Shown piece after piece: positions 36,259-45,456 of a stretch of 64,000 nt of DNA. The DNA lies in contig CAJTGI010000002.1 of NCBI GenBank assembly GCA_910575435.1, forward strand, positions 248,001 through 312,000, written 5' to 3'. The notes under the pieces were generated by a model. The model saw only the letters and a program-made list of their open reading frames with translations. It searched no databases and was not told the origin of the DNA. The stretch's first letter is position 1; every line of letters begins with the position of its first letter. A program made the position numbers and the translations under genes. Source of the stretch: Clostridiaceae bacterium (GTDB lineage: Bacteria > Bacillota > Clostridia > Lachnospirales > Lachnospiraceae).

Positions 36259-39200
36259 ATGTACGAAAAAGTATCTACGGATCTGAATTTTGTCCAGAGG
36301 GAAAAGAATGTGGGAAAGTTCTGGCGCAACCAGAAGATTTTTGAAAAGTCGATGAAGGCAAGGGAGGGAAAGCCAGTCTATACTTTCTATGACGGGCCGC
36401 CCACGGCTAACGGAAAGCCCCATATTGGCCATGTGCTGACTCGCGTCATCAAGGATATGATTCCTAGGTATAAGACTATGAAGGGGTATATGGTGCCTAG
36501 GAAGGCGGGATGGGATACCCACGGGCTTCCGGTGGAACTGGAGGTGGAGAAGCTTCTGGGACTGGATGGAAAGGATCAGATTGAAGAGTACGGCATGGAG
36601 CCTTTTATCAAGCAGTGCAAGGAGTCCGTGTGGAAATATAAGGGCATGTGGGAGGATTTCTCTGGGACGGTTGGCTTCTGGGCGGATATGGACAATCCCT
36701 ATGTGACCTATGATGATAATTTTATTGAGTCCGAGTGGTGGGCGCTGAAAGAAATCTGGAATAAGAAGTTGCTGTATAAGGGCTTTAAGATCGTGCCATA
36801 TTGCCCTCGCTGTGGCACGCCCCTCTCTTCCCAAGAGGTGGCTCAGGGGTATAAATTAGTCAAGGAGCGTTCTGCCATCGTGCGCTTTCAGGTAGTGGGG
36901 GAGGATGCCTTTTTCCTGGCATGGACTACTACGCCCTGGACGCTTCCCTCCAATGTGGGGCTTTGCGTGAATCCGGAGGATACTTATGTGAAGGTGAAGG
37001 CGGCGGATGGCTATACCTATTATCTGGCAGAGGCTCTTCTGGACAGCGTGCTGGGAAGCCTGGCAGATGAGGAAAATGGCGTGAAGGCCTACGAAGTGCT
37101 GGAGACTTATACGGGCAAGGATTTGGAGTATAAGGAGTACGAGCCCCTTTTCCAGTGTGCGAAGGAGAGGGCGGAAAAGCAGCACAAGAAGGGATTTTTT
37201 GTGACTTGCGACAGTTATGTCACTATGTCTGACGGTACTGGCATCGTGCACATTGCGCCGGCCTTTGGCGAGGATGATGCCAATGTGGGGAGGAAGTATG
37301 ACCTTCCTTTCGTTCAGTTTGTAACGGAGAAGGGAGAGATGAGCGAGGAGACGCCTTTTGCCGGACTGTTCGTGAAGAAGGCTGACCTGGAGGTTTTGAA
37401 GGATTTGGAAGCCAGGGAAAAATTATTTGCGGCACCGAAGTTTGAGCATGATTATCCTCACTGCTGGAGGTGCGATACCCCGTTAATCTATTATGCTAGG
37501 GAATCCTGGTTTATCAAGATGACGGAGGTGCGGGATGACCTGGTGCGAAACAACAATACTGTCAACTGGATTCCTGACTCCATCGGTACGGGCCGCTTTG
37601 GAAATTGGCTGGAGAATATTCAGGATTGGGGCATTTCCAGAAACCGCTACTGGGGAACTCCTCTGAATATCTGGGAGTGCGAGGGATGCGGAAGGCAGGA
37701 GTCTATTGGCAGTCGGGAAGAACTGGCGGAGCGCAGCGGCAACCCGGAACATGCCAAGGTGGAGCTGCACCGTCCCTACATTGACGAGGTGACTTTTACC
37801 TGTCCTGACTGCGGCAAGGTGATGCGGCGGGTTCCGGAAGTGATTGACTGTTGGTTTGACAGCGGGGCGATGCCCTTTGCCCAGCACCACTATCCCTTTG
37901 AAAATAAAGAGCTGTTTGAGCAGCAGTTCCCGGCCCAGTTTATCTCTGAGGCGGTGGACCAGACCCGGGGCTGGTTCTATTCTCTGATGGCGGAGTCCAC
38001 GTTGCTCTTTAATAAGGCTCCCTATGAGAATGTGATCGTGCTGGGGCATGTGCAGGATGAAAATGGGCAGAAGATGAGCAAATCCAAGGGCAATGCCGTA
38101 GATCCCTTCGAGGCGTTAGAGAACTATGGCGCCGATGCCATCCGCTGGTATTTCTATGTGAATAGCGCGCCATGGCTGCCGAACCGCTTTCACGGAAAGG
38201 CAGTGCAGGAGGGACAGCGGAAATTTATGGGTACGCTGTGGAATACCTATGCGTTCTTTGTGCTGTATGCCAATATTGATGGATTTGATGCCACCAAATA
38301 TGCCCTGGAATATGAAAAACTGTCGGTAATGGACAAGTGGCTGCTCTCCAAACTTAATAGCACGGTGAAGGCGGTGGACGAGAATCTTGCTGCCTACAAG
38401 ATTCCTGAGACGGCAAGGGCATTGCAGGAATTTGTGGACGAGATGAGCAACTGGTACGTGAGAAGGTGCCGGGACCGTTTCTGGGCCAAGGGCATGGAGC
38501 AGGATAAGATTAATGCCTACATGACGCTGTATACTGCTCTGGTGACAATTTCCAAGGCGGCAGCACCTATGATTCCGTTTATGACGGAGGATATCTACCG
38601 CAACTTGGTTTGCTCCATTGATCAGAATGCGCCGGAGAGCGTGCATCTCTGTGACTTCCCAGCAGTGGAGGAAGCATGGATTGATGCGAAATTGGAAGCA
38701 GATATGGAAGTTGTCCTGGAGGCGGTGGTATTAGGCCGGGCATGCCGGAATACTGCCAATATCAAGAACCGCCAGCCTATTGGCAAGATGTTTGTCAAGG
38801 CAGAGGAGGAACTTTCCCAGTTCTATCTGGATATTATCAAGGATGAACTGAATGTGAAGGAGGCAGAGCTGACGGAGGATGTTAGCACTCTCACCACGTA
38901 CAATTTTAAGCCCCAGTTAAAGACGCTGGGCCGCCGCTTTGGCAAGAATATCAATATGGTGAAGGAAATCTTGGCGAATCTGGATGGCCAGAAGGCGATG
39001 GCAGAATTGAAGGATAAGGGAACGCTGACGATTCAGGTGGAGGGCAACGATGAGGCTCTCGCCGAGGAGGATCTGCTGATTGAGGCGGCGCAGATGGAGG
39101 GATATATTTCTGATACCGACCATGGGGTGACGGTGGTGCTGGATACCAATCTGACGCCGGAACTTTTGGAAGAGGGCTTTGTCAGGGAAGTGATCAGCAA

Positions 39201-39420
39201 GATTCAGACCATGCGGAAGGATGCCGGCTTCGAGGTGATGGATCATATCCGAGTGTCCATGCAGGACAATGAGAAGGTTCGGGACATCGTGCAGAAAAAT
39301 GAACGCTCCATCATGGGGGACGTGCTGGCTGACGAGATGGCATATGACGGGGCTGCGGGATTTACCAAGGAGTGGAATATCAATGGGGAGAAAGTCACCT
39401 TGGGCGTGGAAAAGAAATAA
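36259..39420 (+). CDS. ileS: Isoleucyl-tRNA synthetase, type 2 (eukaryote-like)
   Basis: Charges tRNA-Ile. The 1053-residue protein has HIGH at residues 55-58 in TANGKPHIGHVLTRVIKD, the CP1 editing domain (about 190-400), KMSKS at 605-609, and an anticodon-binding plus DUF5915-type C-terminal region. The FYDGPPTANGKPHIGH form and the length place it in the type-2 clade, which includes mupirocin-resistant MupA-like enzymes, rather than the usual bacterial type 1. ATG 36259 has GGAAGGAAG upstream; the frame from 36220 is longer by 13 codons but has no site. Confidence 0.95.
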   Translation: MYEKVSTDLNFVQREKNVGKFWRNQKIFEKSMKAREGKPVYTFYDGPPTANGKPHIGHVLTRVIKDMIPRYKTMKGYMVPRKAGWDTHGLPVELEVEKLLGLDGKDQIEEYGMEPFIKQCKESVWKYKGMWEDFSGTVGFWADMDNPYVTYDDNFIESEWWALKEIWNKKLLYKGFKIVPYCPRCGTPLSSQEVAQGYKLVKERSAIVRFQVVGEDAFFLAWTTTPWTLPSNVGLCVNPEDTYVKVKAADGYTYYLAEALLDSVLGSLADEENGVKAYEVLETYTGKDLEYKEYEPLFQCAKERAEKQHKKGFFVTCDSYVTMSDGTGIVHIAPAFGEDDANVGRKYDLPFVQFVTEKGEMSEETPFAGLFVKKADLEVLKDLEAREKLFAAPKFEHDYPHCWRCDTPLIYYARESWFIKMTEVRDDLVRNNNTVNWIPDSIGTGRFGNWLENIQDWGISRNRYWGTPLNIWECEGCGRQESIGSREELAERSGNPEHAKVELHRPYIDEVTFTCPDCGKVMRRVPEVIDCWFDSGAMPFAQHHYPFENKELFEQQFPAQFISEAVDQTRGWFYSLMAESTLLFNKAPYENVIVLGHVQDENGQKMSKSKGNAVDPFEALENYGADAIRWYFYVNSAPWLPNRFHGKAVQEGQRKFMGTLWNTYAFFVLYANIDGFDATKYALEYEKLSVMDKWLLSKLNSTVKAVDENLAAYKIPETARALQEFVDEMSNWYVRRCRDRFWAKGMEQDKINAYMTLYTALVTISKAAAPMIPFMTEDIYRNLVCSIDQNAPESVHLCDFPAVEEAWIDAKLEADMEVVLEAVVLGRACRNTANIKNRQPIGKMFVKAEEELSQFYLDIIKDELNVKEAELTEDVSTLTTYNFKPQLKTLGRRFGKNINMVKEILANLDGQKAMAELKDKGTLTIQVEGNDEALAEEDLLIEAAQMEGYISDTDHGVTVVLDTNLTPELLEEGFVREVISKIQTMRKDAGFEVMDHIRVSMQDNEKVRDIVQKNERSIMGDVLADEMAYDGAAGFTKEWNINGEKVTLGVEKK

Positions 39421-39433
39421 TGGGGAGGGATGA

Positions 39434-40405
39434 ATGAAAAAAGAGCATAGGCAGAAGAGAATGCTTTTCCTTGCCGCGGCGTGTGCAATTATAGCGGTTG
39501 CCGCGGCGGCACTCTATGTGCCGAGCCTATTATCGGATCAAAACAATGAAAAAGTTCTCCAAGAGCAGGCCGATCGAAAAAGCAGGAAAGAGGGAGTTAG
39601 ACTTTCAGAGAGGGAGGAGGATCGGGAGTCATCTGTTCCCAGGTCGGCACAGCTAATCAACCGTGCTGGAAATACCTTGGAACAAAGAATCCAGCCGCCA
39701 GTCGGCTACCAGCGGAAACAGGCAAAGTCAGGCAGTCTGGCTGCTTTTTTGCGGGGATATCCTCTTAAAAAGCACGGAAAGCCAGTGCTGTTGTACAATG
39801 GCGAGGAAAAAGGGAATCAGGATGCCCATGTCGCCGTCTTCAAGCTTCCCATGGAAAAGGAAGATTTACAACAGTGTGCTGATTCCGTCATACGGGTATA
39901 TGCAGAGTACTTTTGGCATTCCGGGAAGCGGGAACGCATTTCTTTCCGATTTGTGGATGGCTTTCAAGCAGAATATGAAAAATGGCGCAGGGGTTATCGA
40001 ATCCAGACGGGAGACAGGGGTTCTTCCTGGGTGTCCGGCGGCAGGTTGGACGGCTCTTACGGGAACTTTAAAAAATATCTTCGGATGGTATTTGCCTATG
40101 CCAGTACCCTTTCTCTAGAGGAGGAATCCAAAAAAATCAGCCTCTCCAAACTGGATGTGGGAGATATTTTTTTGAAGGCGGGCAGTCCTGGCCATGTTGT
40201 GATGGTGGTGGATATTTGTGAAGATGCAGCGGGGAGAAAGGCGTTTTTGCTGGGGCAGGGATATATGCCGGCACAGGAATTTCATTTACTGAAAAATCCT
40301 GCCAGGGAAGATGATCCGTGGTACTATGTGGACGAGATATCCTATCCCTTTTCTACCCCGGAATACGACTTTGGAAAGGGGAGCCTTAGGCGGCCGCAAT
40401 ATTAG
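39434..40405 (+). CDS. DUF4846 domain protein, membrane-anchored
   Basis: A 323-residue protein with an N-terminal membrane helix (about 10-30). The region about 85-315 matches DUF4846 as I know it: SLAAFLRGYPLKKHGKPVLL, LQQCADSVIRVYAEYFW, GDIFLKAGSPGHVVMVVD and QGYMPAQEFHLLKNP. The conserved His in GSPGHVV and the acidic residues suggest an enzyme related to NlpC/CHAP-like folds; unproven. It lies 13 bp after ileS. Confidence 0.82.
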   Translation: MKKEHRQKRMLFLAAACAIIAVAAAALYVPSLLSDQNNEKVLQEQADRKSRKEGVRLSEREEDRESSVPRSAQLINRAGNTLEQRIQPPVGYQRKQAKSGSLAAFLRGYPLKKHGKPVLLYNGEEKGNQDAHVAVFKLPMEKEDLQQCADSVIRVYAEYFWHSGKRERISFRFVDGFQAEYEKWRRGYRIQTGDRGSSWVSGGRLDGSYGNFKKYLRMVFAYASTLSLEEESKKISLSKLDVGDIFLKAGSPGHVVMVVDICEDAAGRKAFLLGQGYMPAQEFHLLKNPAREDDPWYYVDEISYPFSTPEYDFGKGSLRRPQY

Positions 40406-40434
40406 GAACTCGACGTTCTTCGGCTCATTTTTGT

Positions 40435-41154
40435 TTATTCCTCCATTAGTTCCATTAATTTCTTCCAGGATGTTACTGTCAAAATAGTTTCATCTTCTGG
40501 GCTTGCAGTGTCAATAGCCCCGGTATACCATACGGGAAATAGTCCGGCGTTGGAAGCGCCTTTGATATCGCATTCGTACTGGTCGCCGATATACCAGACC
40601 TGGCTGGGTTTCAATTCCGCCTTTTCCAAAGCCAGATCAAAGATTCTTTTATTGGGCTTGCGAAAAATATAATTGCTTGAGGTGATCATAAATTCAAAGC
40701 TATGCTCCGGCAGCAGCCGATGAATGCGGTCTGCCACCACAGACGGGGCATAAGCAATATTGCTGATCACGCCCGTGCGGATTCCCCTGCCTTTCAGATA
40801 TGCTAGGAAATCTTCGATTCCTTCCGTAGGAACGCCCGGTGTGGCGGCATCCCAGAATATCGTATCAATTTCGGAATTGCTTAGCCCGATTTCTATTCCA
40901 AGAGACTCGTAGAGATAAGGGGTAAACATGGTATTTGGTATCTCCGTCTGCAATAAATGCTTTTTCTCGGGATCGAATCTTCCAAACTCCTGATTGATTT
41001 CATTAGCCTTCTCTTGGATCTGCTCTGGGGATAGGTGATATTTGTTTCTCGTGGCATGCTGCAAGACGGCTTCTGTTCCCTTTACGCCGTCAAATTTCTG
41101 CTCCGCCACTAATGTTTGGCCATAATCAAACAGTATCATTTTGGGTATGTTCAT
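40435..41154 (-). CDS. HAD-superfamily hydrolase
   Basis: A 239-residue HAD phosphatase. Motif I is LFDYGQTL with nucleophile Asp10; the usual second Asp of DxD is Gly12, a known variation. Motif II is GVISN (Ser/Asn), Lys lies in RKPNKRIF, and motif IV is WYIGDQYECDIKGA. The cap is helical (C1 type). Substrate unknown. GGGGGGAG precedes the start. Confidence 0.85.
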   Translation of the reverse strand: MNIPKMILFDYGQTLVAEQKFDGVKGTEAVLQHATRNKYHLSPEQIQEKANEINQEFGRFDPEKKHLLQTEIPNTMFTPYLYESLGIEIGLSNSEIDTIFWDAATPGVPTEGIEDFLAYLKGRGIRTGVISNIAYAPSVVADRIHRLLPEHSFEFMITSSNYIFRKPNKRIFDLALEKAELKPSQVWYIGDQYECDIKGASNAGLFPVWYTGAIDTASPEDETILTVTSWKKLMELMEE

Positions 41155-41280
41155 ATTGATATCTCCCCCCCGTATTTATTGATCTATACAATTCCTATAG
41201 TTCTCTCTTGCACAGTAATCCTACATCTCTTTATATACTATCATAAAGGGATGCATGGTGCAATCCAGTATCGTCCTCAC

Positions 41281-42126
41281 TTATAACTGTATTTTCAATC
41301 CGTCATACGCAAAATGTATTCCGTTCAATCCTCTCTCCAGTCTGATATAATCGTCATATGATTTTCCCCAGTCTTCTTCTAAATGTGTAATAATAACTTC
41401 TTTGATCCCATGCTGCTTCCGTATCGTGTCAATCTCCTCTAGAGTAAATAGTTCTTTTCTCAGCGGGTTATCTTCATTTAATACAAAGCCATTTTTTAAT
41501 TTGTCTCCGACTATTGTATTGCCAATAATTAAAACATCTGCACCTTGAAATTTCTCTGACTTTGGAAACGGCTTTACATCACACGGGGCATAAATTATTT
41601 TTTTGCTGTTAGAGCAAATAATAAATATAGCCACATGTTCTTGTTGATTTACCGGAACCAGTTGGATCAAAATACTGTCTTGCTTGAAAACACGAATTGC
41701 TTTTGTGCATGCAAGACCTTTTGCTTCATAATATGCAATGGATGAGCCATACTTCGTGCCTTGCATTTTAATATCTTCGAGAATGGCAGGTAAAGAAGCA
41801 ATTCCTATCGGATTCTTCGGTTTCTTTCCCAGCGAATCGGCAAGCCAATCCATTTTTAATTGTTCAATCACACGCATTCCCATCGTGTGATCGGGATCGC
41901 AATGACTGTATAAAATATGTTCAACCTTCTGTATGCCGGAATTATTCAATGAAGCATTGATATCTTCTGGCGTATCAATCAATATATTCACATCTTCGAT
42001 AAACAGGCTGCATCCCGTTCTTGCATAAGGAAATCCTTTCTGCCGCGCTTCTGTACATACACGGCAGTTGCAACATGCCCTTGGCGTGCTGACGCAACCG
42101 CCGGAGCCAAGTATGATTACATTCAT
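41281..42126 (-). CDS. PhnP-like metallo-beta-lactamase-fold hydrolase
   Basis: A 281-residue MBL-fold protein. The start GSGGCVSTPRACCNCRVC with Cys11, 18, 19, 21 and 24 and a further Cys39 resembles the structural zinc site of PhnP. The metal motif reads His75-Cys-Asp77-Pro-Asp79-His80, so the second His of HxHxDH is replaced by Asp. PhnP hydrolyses 5-phosphoribosyl 1,2-cyclic phosphate; no other phn genes are here, so another cyclic phosphate ester is possible. Neighbours on the same strand are HAD, GNAT and an HTH-PurM fusion. Confidence 0.78.
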   Translation of the reverse strand: MNVIILGSGGCVSTPRACCNCRVCTEARQKGFPYARTGCSLFIEDVNILIDTPEDINASLNNSGIQKVEHILYSHCDPDHTMGMRVIEQLKMDWLADSLGKKPKNPIGIASLPAILEDIKMQGTKYGSSIAYYEAKGLACTKAIRVFKQDSILIQLVPVNQQEHVAIFIICSNSKKIIYAPCDVKPFPKSEKFQGADVLIIGNTIVGDKLKNGFVLNEDNPLRKELFTLEEIDTIRKQHGIKEVIITHLEEDWGKSYDDYIRLERGLNGIHFAYDGLKIQL

Positions 42127-42197
42127 ATTCTGTTTGCCTCCTTTTACTCATACAAAGTTTATCTTTTCAGAATTTTCAATATCCATTGTTATAATTG

Positions 42198-42725
42198 TCA
42201 CGGTAACCGTTCCTCCCCCTTGCTTCTGTTATTTTTTCTGAATTTTTCCAGCCGAAAATGCTGCTCATCATCCAACTCCTTTAACCCATTTTTATATTCA
42301 TATCCCTTTTTCCGATAAAACTCTACCGCTGTAATAGATGCAGGGATTTCTATTCTTTGTGCCCGTAAAAACAGCACATCGGATTCAAGCGTGTCAATGA
42401 TATAGCTGCCGATCCCCTGACCATGAAATTCCGGCAGTACAAAAATAGTAAGCAATATGCTTTCTGTAGGGCTTCCCCAGTAACTTGATATGGAACCAAC
42501 GCCCACAATTTTATCTTCAATCCAAAATACATACACGTTTGCGTACTTTGCCAAGCCCCTGAACCAATTCGCATCATGGCTAGCTGCGAGCCCTGCAATG
42601 GCTTCCTCCCCATAATCTTTTACATTGACCTCCTTGAAATTTCTAACAATCAGATTGACAATTTCTTCTGCATCTTCTTTCTGATAGGGCTTGACAATGA
42701 CCTCGTTTCCATTTAATAATTTCAT
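42198..42725 (-). CDS. GNAT family N-acetyltransferase
   Basis: A 175-residue acetyltransferase with the acetyl-CoA loop LPEFHGQGIGSYIID and a C-terminal FYRKKGYEYKNGLKELDDEQ segment typical of PhnO/RimI-like enzymes. Acceptor unknown. Start 42725 has AAAGGAG upstream. It is 71 bp upstream of the PhnP-like gene on the same strand and may be co-transcribed. Confidence 0.82.
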   Translation of the reverse strand: MKLLNGNEVIVKPYQKEDAEEIVNLIVRNFKEVNVKDYGEEAIAGLAASHDANWFRGLAKYANVYVFWIEDKIVGVGSISSYWGSPTESILLTIFVLPEFHGQGIGSYIIDTLESDVLFLRAQRIEIPASITAVEFYRKKGYEYKNGLKELDDEQHFRLEKFRKNNRSKGEERLP

Positions 42726-42755
42726 AAAACGCTCCTTTCCAAACAAAAAATGCAC

Positions 42756-43054
42756 GAAACATACAATATGTCCAGTGCACTTCTAAAATGGATCGGATAT
42801 TACAAGCATTCTATAAAAATTATGACTTACACCTACCGATTTATATGCACAGACATATCAGACCTACCTGCGTAACTGTGCATCCAATCGGAACACAATT
42901 ACTTTTAAGTACGTCTGTAATACATGTACATATCATTCATTGTAAAATGTAAGTTCTGCATTTCCATGTTCTCCTAAACTTTTTTAACAAGTTATCATAA
43001 TTCTATTTATATGTCAAGAAATAATATTATAAAAAAGCCCCCATTTTCTGTTCA
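42756..43054. other. AT-rich intergenic region
   Basis: About 300 bp between the GNAT gene and the HTH-PurM gene. On the minus strand TTGACA (43013-43018) is followed by T/A-rich sequence that could hold a -10, but I see no firm promoter and no gene. Confidence 0.4.
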
Positions 43055-44365
43055 TCAGCTGTAACTGTGAATAAAAACAAGATGATTTTTAAATGCAATC
43101 TTCCGACCTCCTGATTTGATTTTCCCAATCTTATAGCAATCATAATGCCTGCTCATCTGGCTTGCCACTTCTTTGGCGGCATCCCTATCGGTGACAATGC
43201 AAAGCCCCACGCCGCAGTTAAAGGTGGAGAGCATTTCCTTCTCATCAATATTGCCCATTTTTTTGATATAGCGAAATAGAGGAAGGGCTTTCATCTTGGC
43301 GAGGTCGATCTCGGCGCACAAGCCGTCAGGGATGATCCTGCTAAGGTTTCCCTCTATCCCACCACCAGTAATGTGCGCCATGCCATGGATATCATTCCTG
43401 CATGTTCCGCTGCCAAAAGTGCTGCAAGTTTGCCCTGTTGCCTGCTGCGGGATAATGGACTGGATGGCATGATAATATGGTGCATGCGGCTTCATAATCT
43501 GTTCGATGAAAGTTTCTCCCTGGATTTTGTCCAATTTGATTTGGGGCATTTTTTCCATCAGCAGTCGGATTAGGGTATATCCGTTGGTGTGAAGGCCATT
43601 GGATGCCACTGCGAGTACGGTATCACCCTCGCGGATTTGCGTGCCATCAATGATATTGTCCTTAGACACGATGCCGGCAATGCTGGATGTGAGAATATAA
43701 ACCCCCTTGCTCACCACCTCCGGCTGAAGGGAAGTTTCCCCGCCCACCAAGGCACAATCATTTTCTCGGCAGGCATCTGACATTCCTTTAATGAAAGACT
43801 TAATCGTATCTTTTTCTGCATTTCCGCAAACAATGGTATCTAAAACGGCTAATGGCTTTGCTCCCATGACGGCGATATCATTTACTAAGTGATTGATCAT
43901 GTCATGGCAAATGGATTCGCTGTAGCCATATTCCATTGCCAGCTTTTGCTTTGAGCCGGGTTCCTCGGATTTTAATACAAGAACCGGATGGGGCATATCT
44001 GGAAAATGAATGTCGTATAGGGAGGCAAAGGGGCCCAGGCCGTTCAGAACGCGCCGGTCATCTGTTTTGAGGTACATGGCCATCTCTTTTTTGATCGCAT
44101 CCGTGTAGGAAATATCTATCCCTGCCTTACTGTAGGAAAAGGTTTCGCTGCTTCGGTCCTGTCCCATGAGAATCTCATCTACAGAACTGCCTAGAATGTT
44201 GGCCAGGTCTGCAAGAATCTCTACTGTTGGCAGCGTGCCGTGTTCCCATTTTGAGACTGCCTGGAATGATACGTTTAATTTCTTCGCCAAGTCTGCCTGC
44301 GTCATTCCCAGTTGCTTTCTCTTGTCTGTTATAAATGCAGATATTTTTTGATAATCCATCATCAT
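43055..44365 (-). CDS. HTH (XRE) domain fused to a PurM/AIR-synthase-like domain
   Basis: A 436-residue fusion. Residues 8-66 are a Cro/C1-type HTH (KRKQLGMTQADLAKKLNVSF, then QAVSKWEHGTLP). Residues 76-430 align by eye with PurM: YSKAGIDISYTDA, HPVLVLKSEEPGSKQKLA, HLVNDIAVMGAKPLAVLD, CALVGGETSLQPEVV and VASNGLHTNGYTLIR. PurM makes aminoimidazole ribotide. The PurM glycine-rich and metal-binding stretches look largely kept, so enzymatic or ligand-sensing function are both possible. It is not near other pur genes. A ligand-sensing repressor built on PurM is an attractive inference. Confidence 0.82.
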   Translation of the reverse strand: MMMDYQKISAFITDKRKQLGMTQADLAKKLNVSFQAVSKWEHGTLPTVEILADLANILGSSVDEILMGQDRSSETFSYSKAGIDISYTDAIKKEMAMYLKTDDRRVLNGLGPFASLYDIHFPDMPHPVLVLKSEEPGSKQKLAMEYGYSESICHDMINHLVNDIAVMGAKPLAVLDTIVCGNAEKDTIKSFIKGMSDACRENDCALVGGETSLQPEVVSKGVYILTSSIAGIVSKDNIIDGTQIREGDTVLAVASNGLHTNGYTLIRLLMEKMPQIKLDKIQGETFIEQIMKPHAPYYHAIQSIIPQQATGQTCSTFGSGTCRNDIHGMAHITGGGIEGNLSRIIPDGLCAEIDLAKMKALPLFRYIKKMGNIDEKEMLSTFNCGVGLCIVTDRDAAKEVASQMSRHYDCYKIGKIKSGGRKIAFKNHLVFIHSYS

Positions 44366-44594
44366 GATCCTCGCTTTCCCATATTCTAAATGCGTTTTTC
44401 ATACTATGAACGGCAATGCCGTAAATAGTATGAAATCGTAGTTGCTTGGTTTTATTTTAATGGGAAGGCAGGGAAGTTGCAATCAATGAATGATGGACTT
44501 CATACAGGGAAATTCAACTGGCAGTGGAATTTCTACACATTAAGCAATATCTGCATTGTTTTGATATGTACCTGCGATACATCTGCTAATGAAC
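44366..44594. other. Intergenic region upstream of the HTH-PurM gene
   Basis: CATACTATGAACGGCAATGC followed by CGTAAATAGTATG forms an inverted repeat (CATACTATGAACGG/CGTAAATAGTATG) at about 44399-44431 next to the gene start; it could be an operator for the HTH protein. I see no gene here. Confidence 0.4.
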
Positions 44595-44623
44595 TAAAAA
44601 ACCGCCCTATAATAAAGGCGGTT
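44595..44623 (-). terminator. Terminator of the small kinase gene
   Basis: On the minus strand AACCGCC (44623-44617) pairs with GGCGGTT (44606-44600), followed by a T-run (A-run 44595-44600 on the plus strand). Confidence 0.7.
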
Positions 44624-44654
44624 GTCACTGCTTACGAGCAATAGCACTATAAGT

Positions 44655-45248
44655 CTACTTCCTTTCGCTTCCAAATGTTTTCCATTCACCTTCGCACGTG
44701 CCCTGTATTTGTACTTTTTCTTTTGAATCATTTCCGAGGATATGGTCGAAGGAATATTTCTTGTCAATCAATAAATATTCCGTGCCATGCCGAATGCATT
44801 GCTCCAGCACTAAGCGATTGTCTCTGAGCGCATTCTCCAGCGTGCAATTCTCATCTTCTTTGCGGTTTTCAATGACGTTTGCATATTTTTTGATATCATC
44901 GAAATGATTTTGGATATATTGGTCGCTCATTACAAGGCAATAAAATTTGATGTTATCCAGATAGTCCTTTTCAAAATCCTCTGCCCAGTCAAATGGTATA
45001 TAGCACCCTTCTACAATGAGGTTTTGCCTGTTTTCGATGGCAGTTTTGACCATTTCGCGAACGATGGGCCATAAATATTCTGTCAATATCTCATCCCTGC
45101 TCATGGGCGTCAGGTCTGTATTGCCACTTCGGATTAGCCCCATTTTCAAGTGATCTATGGACAGATATGGAAAATGATATTTTTCAAGAAGTCTTTGGGC
45201 AAGGGCGGTCTTGCCTGTGTGGGAGGCGCCCGTTATTAATATAATCAT
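44655..45248 (-). CDS. P-loop nucleoside/phosphate kinase-like protein
   Basis: A 197-residue P-loop protein with Walker A GASHTGKT at residues 7-14 and SIDHLKMGLIRSGNTD, which resembles 2-phosphoglycerate kinase-like or AAA_33-type small kinases. VEGCYIPFDWAEDF is the Walker B-side strand. Substrate unknown. Start 45248 has GAGG 5 nt upstream; the longer frame to 45275 does not. Confidence 0.72.
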   Translation of the reverse strand: MIILITGASHTGKTALAQRLLEKYHFPYLSIDHLKMGLIRSGNTDLTPMSRDEILTEYLWPIVREMVKTAIENRQNLIVEGCYIPFDWAEDFEKDYLDNIKFYCLVMSDQYIQNHFDDIKKYANVIENRKEDENCTLENALRDNRLVLEQCIRHGTEYLLIDKKYSFDHILGNDSKEKVQIQGTCEGEWKTFGSERK

Positions 45249-45456
45249 ATTTACCTCGTTTCTGTATTGCATCAAATTACGTCAGTTGATGTTCCAACAC
45301 GCATATTGTACGATATTGTCCCATATAAGTCCATATTTTTAATTTTTTTTGTATTTATTAAAAAATTTTGAATTTTTTGCACCCAATCGAGATTTTATTT
45401 CGTTGTATATAGTAGAAGGGTTAATAAAGAAACCGAAATGAGAGGAGAGGATGCCT

